A stretch of 64,000 nt of DNA from Petrosia ficiformis (lineage: Eukaryota > Porifera > Demospongiae > Haplosclerida > Petrosiidae). Numbering within the stretch: position 1 is the first letter of the stretch; each line of letters starts with the position of its first letter. Shown here piece by piece: positions 63,701 to 64,000 of this stretch. Position numbers and translations under genes: made by a program. The stretch spans positions 1-64,000 of the forward strand of contig OX345651.1 of the NCBI GenBank assembly GCA_947044365.1, written 5' to 3'. The notes under the pieces are model-generated. The model saw only the letters and a list, made by a program, of their open reading frames with translations, was not told where the DNA came from and did not search any database.

Positions 63701-64000
63701 TAGTCCACACTTACAAGGAATATAGTCTCATATTAACTGGTAACTATGGTAACATATCATGTACCTCATAATGGATAGGATATTGTGGTACTGAAGATAA
63801 TGCTTTGTTGAACAGTACATCCATAGAATCAGTATTGATTGTAACTGATCTTCTTAAATATTCTATCCACAATTCCTAATATAATAGAAATATTATAAAT
63901 ATATTGTATAGTTTTAATTTAATCACTTACCTCATTATTAGAGAATTCCTTTATTCCATTCTCTAATACATTACATGCACTCTCATCATCAAATACACCT
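60775..64000 (-). CDS. HAT/TPR-repeat protein, 3' part; possibly ZFC3H1-like
   Basis: Fourteen exons in the window: 64000-63931 (continues upstream), 63875-63765, 63139-63065, 62921-62826, 62767-62606, 62553-62478, 62404-62208, 62159-61983, 61932-61736, 61688-61511, 61460-61174, 61115-61008, 60958-60919 and 60867-60775. All phases agree, giving about 621 C-terminal residues. Half-a-TPR style patterns are seen: ELWIEYLRRS...LFNKALSSVPQYPIHYE near the start, ILLYRKLLGQ, and at the end ARYREARWMFDRAVQSV....LWK. KPFFIPWKQ starts one exon. HAT proteins scaffold RNA-processing complexes. Overall length, the helical repeats and the LW-ending C-terminus make ZFC3H1 (nuclear RNA exosome adaptor) my first guess. 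Other HAT proteins cannot be excluded because the N-terminus is outside the window. The exon at 62404 was chosen because the alternative upstream acceptor would leave a 27-nt intron and shift frame. Confidence 0.7.
63220..63602. repeat. ~10-bp minisatellite in an intron (AATACATGAT / AATACATAAC)
   Basis: About 38 decamers with variants AATACATAAT, AATACATAAC and AATACATGAT, inside the 625-nt intron 63140-63764 of the HAT-repeat gene. It is by far the longest intron of that gene in this window. Minus-strand frames of ~120-140 codons (VLSCIIMYY repeats) are artefacts. Confidence 0.93.

Overview
The window is animal nuclear DNA, most likely from a sponge (Porifera; a demosponge is my best guess). 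It holds clear orthologues of metazoan genes: PDE3, paraoxonase, TTLL1, an FRS2-like docking protein and NUP37. They are packed 100-400 bp apart and cut by many 40-100 nt introns with GT/AG ends in AT-rich sequence. The species was not given, so the sponge assignment is inference.

Layout. (1) 1-6.9 kb: two co-oriented minus-strand genes that look like mobile-element cargo. One is a four-exon tyrosine recombinase (Crypton-like) with a complete-looking active site. The other, 0.6 kb downstream, is a large protein with a divergent SET domain. (2) 7.05-8.7 kb: about 137 bp of interstitial (CCCTAAA)n, fused directly to a nearly perfect 39-bp minisatellite of about 39 copies. (3) 8.7-45.6 kb: a gene-poor repeat domain. 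It contains an 11-kb minisatellite of ~62/66-bp units in higher-order blocks, 171-bp and 181-bp satellites, a 259-bp triplication, modular dispersed repeats, a 614-bp TTAA-flanked MITE, and an 11.8-kb inverted repeat (27769-39573) whose arms carry a ~24-bp minisatellite. Near its right edge lies a broken thioredoxin-like exon beside ~297-bp units that each carry a possible 24-nt microexon. (4) 45.75-64 kb: a compact gene island in the order PDE3 (-), paraoxonase (+), TTLL1 (+), FRS2-like (-), NUP37 (+), an unrecognised gene (-), and the 3' part of a HAT-repeat gene (-) that runs off the window.

How the genes relate. The island genes act in unrelated housekeeping and signalling roles: cyclic-nucleotide hydrolysis, lactone/ester hydrolysis, tubulin polyglutamylation, receptor tyrosine kinase docking, the nuclear pore, and probably RNA processing. 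Their arrangement reflects genome compaction, not an operon. PDE3 and paraoxonase start only 101 bp apart and probably share a bidirectional promoter. TTLL1/FRS2-like and NUP37/unknown are tail-to-tail pairs 150-160 bp apart. The telomere-like tract and layered satellites suggest the repeat domain is old subtelomeric or heterochromatic DNA.

Exon coordinates were worked out by hand from reading frame, GT/AG sites and phase. They are internally consistent but have not been checked against transcripts.
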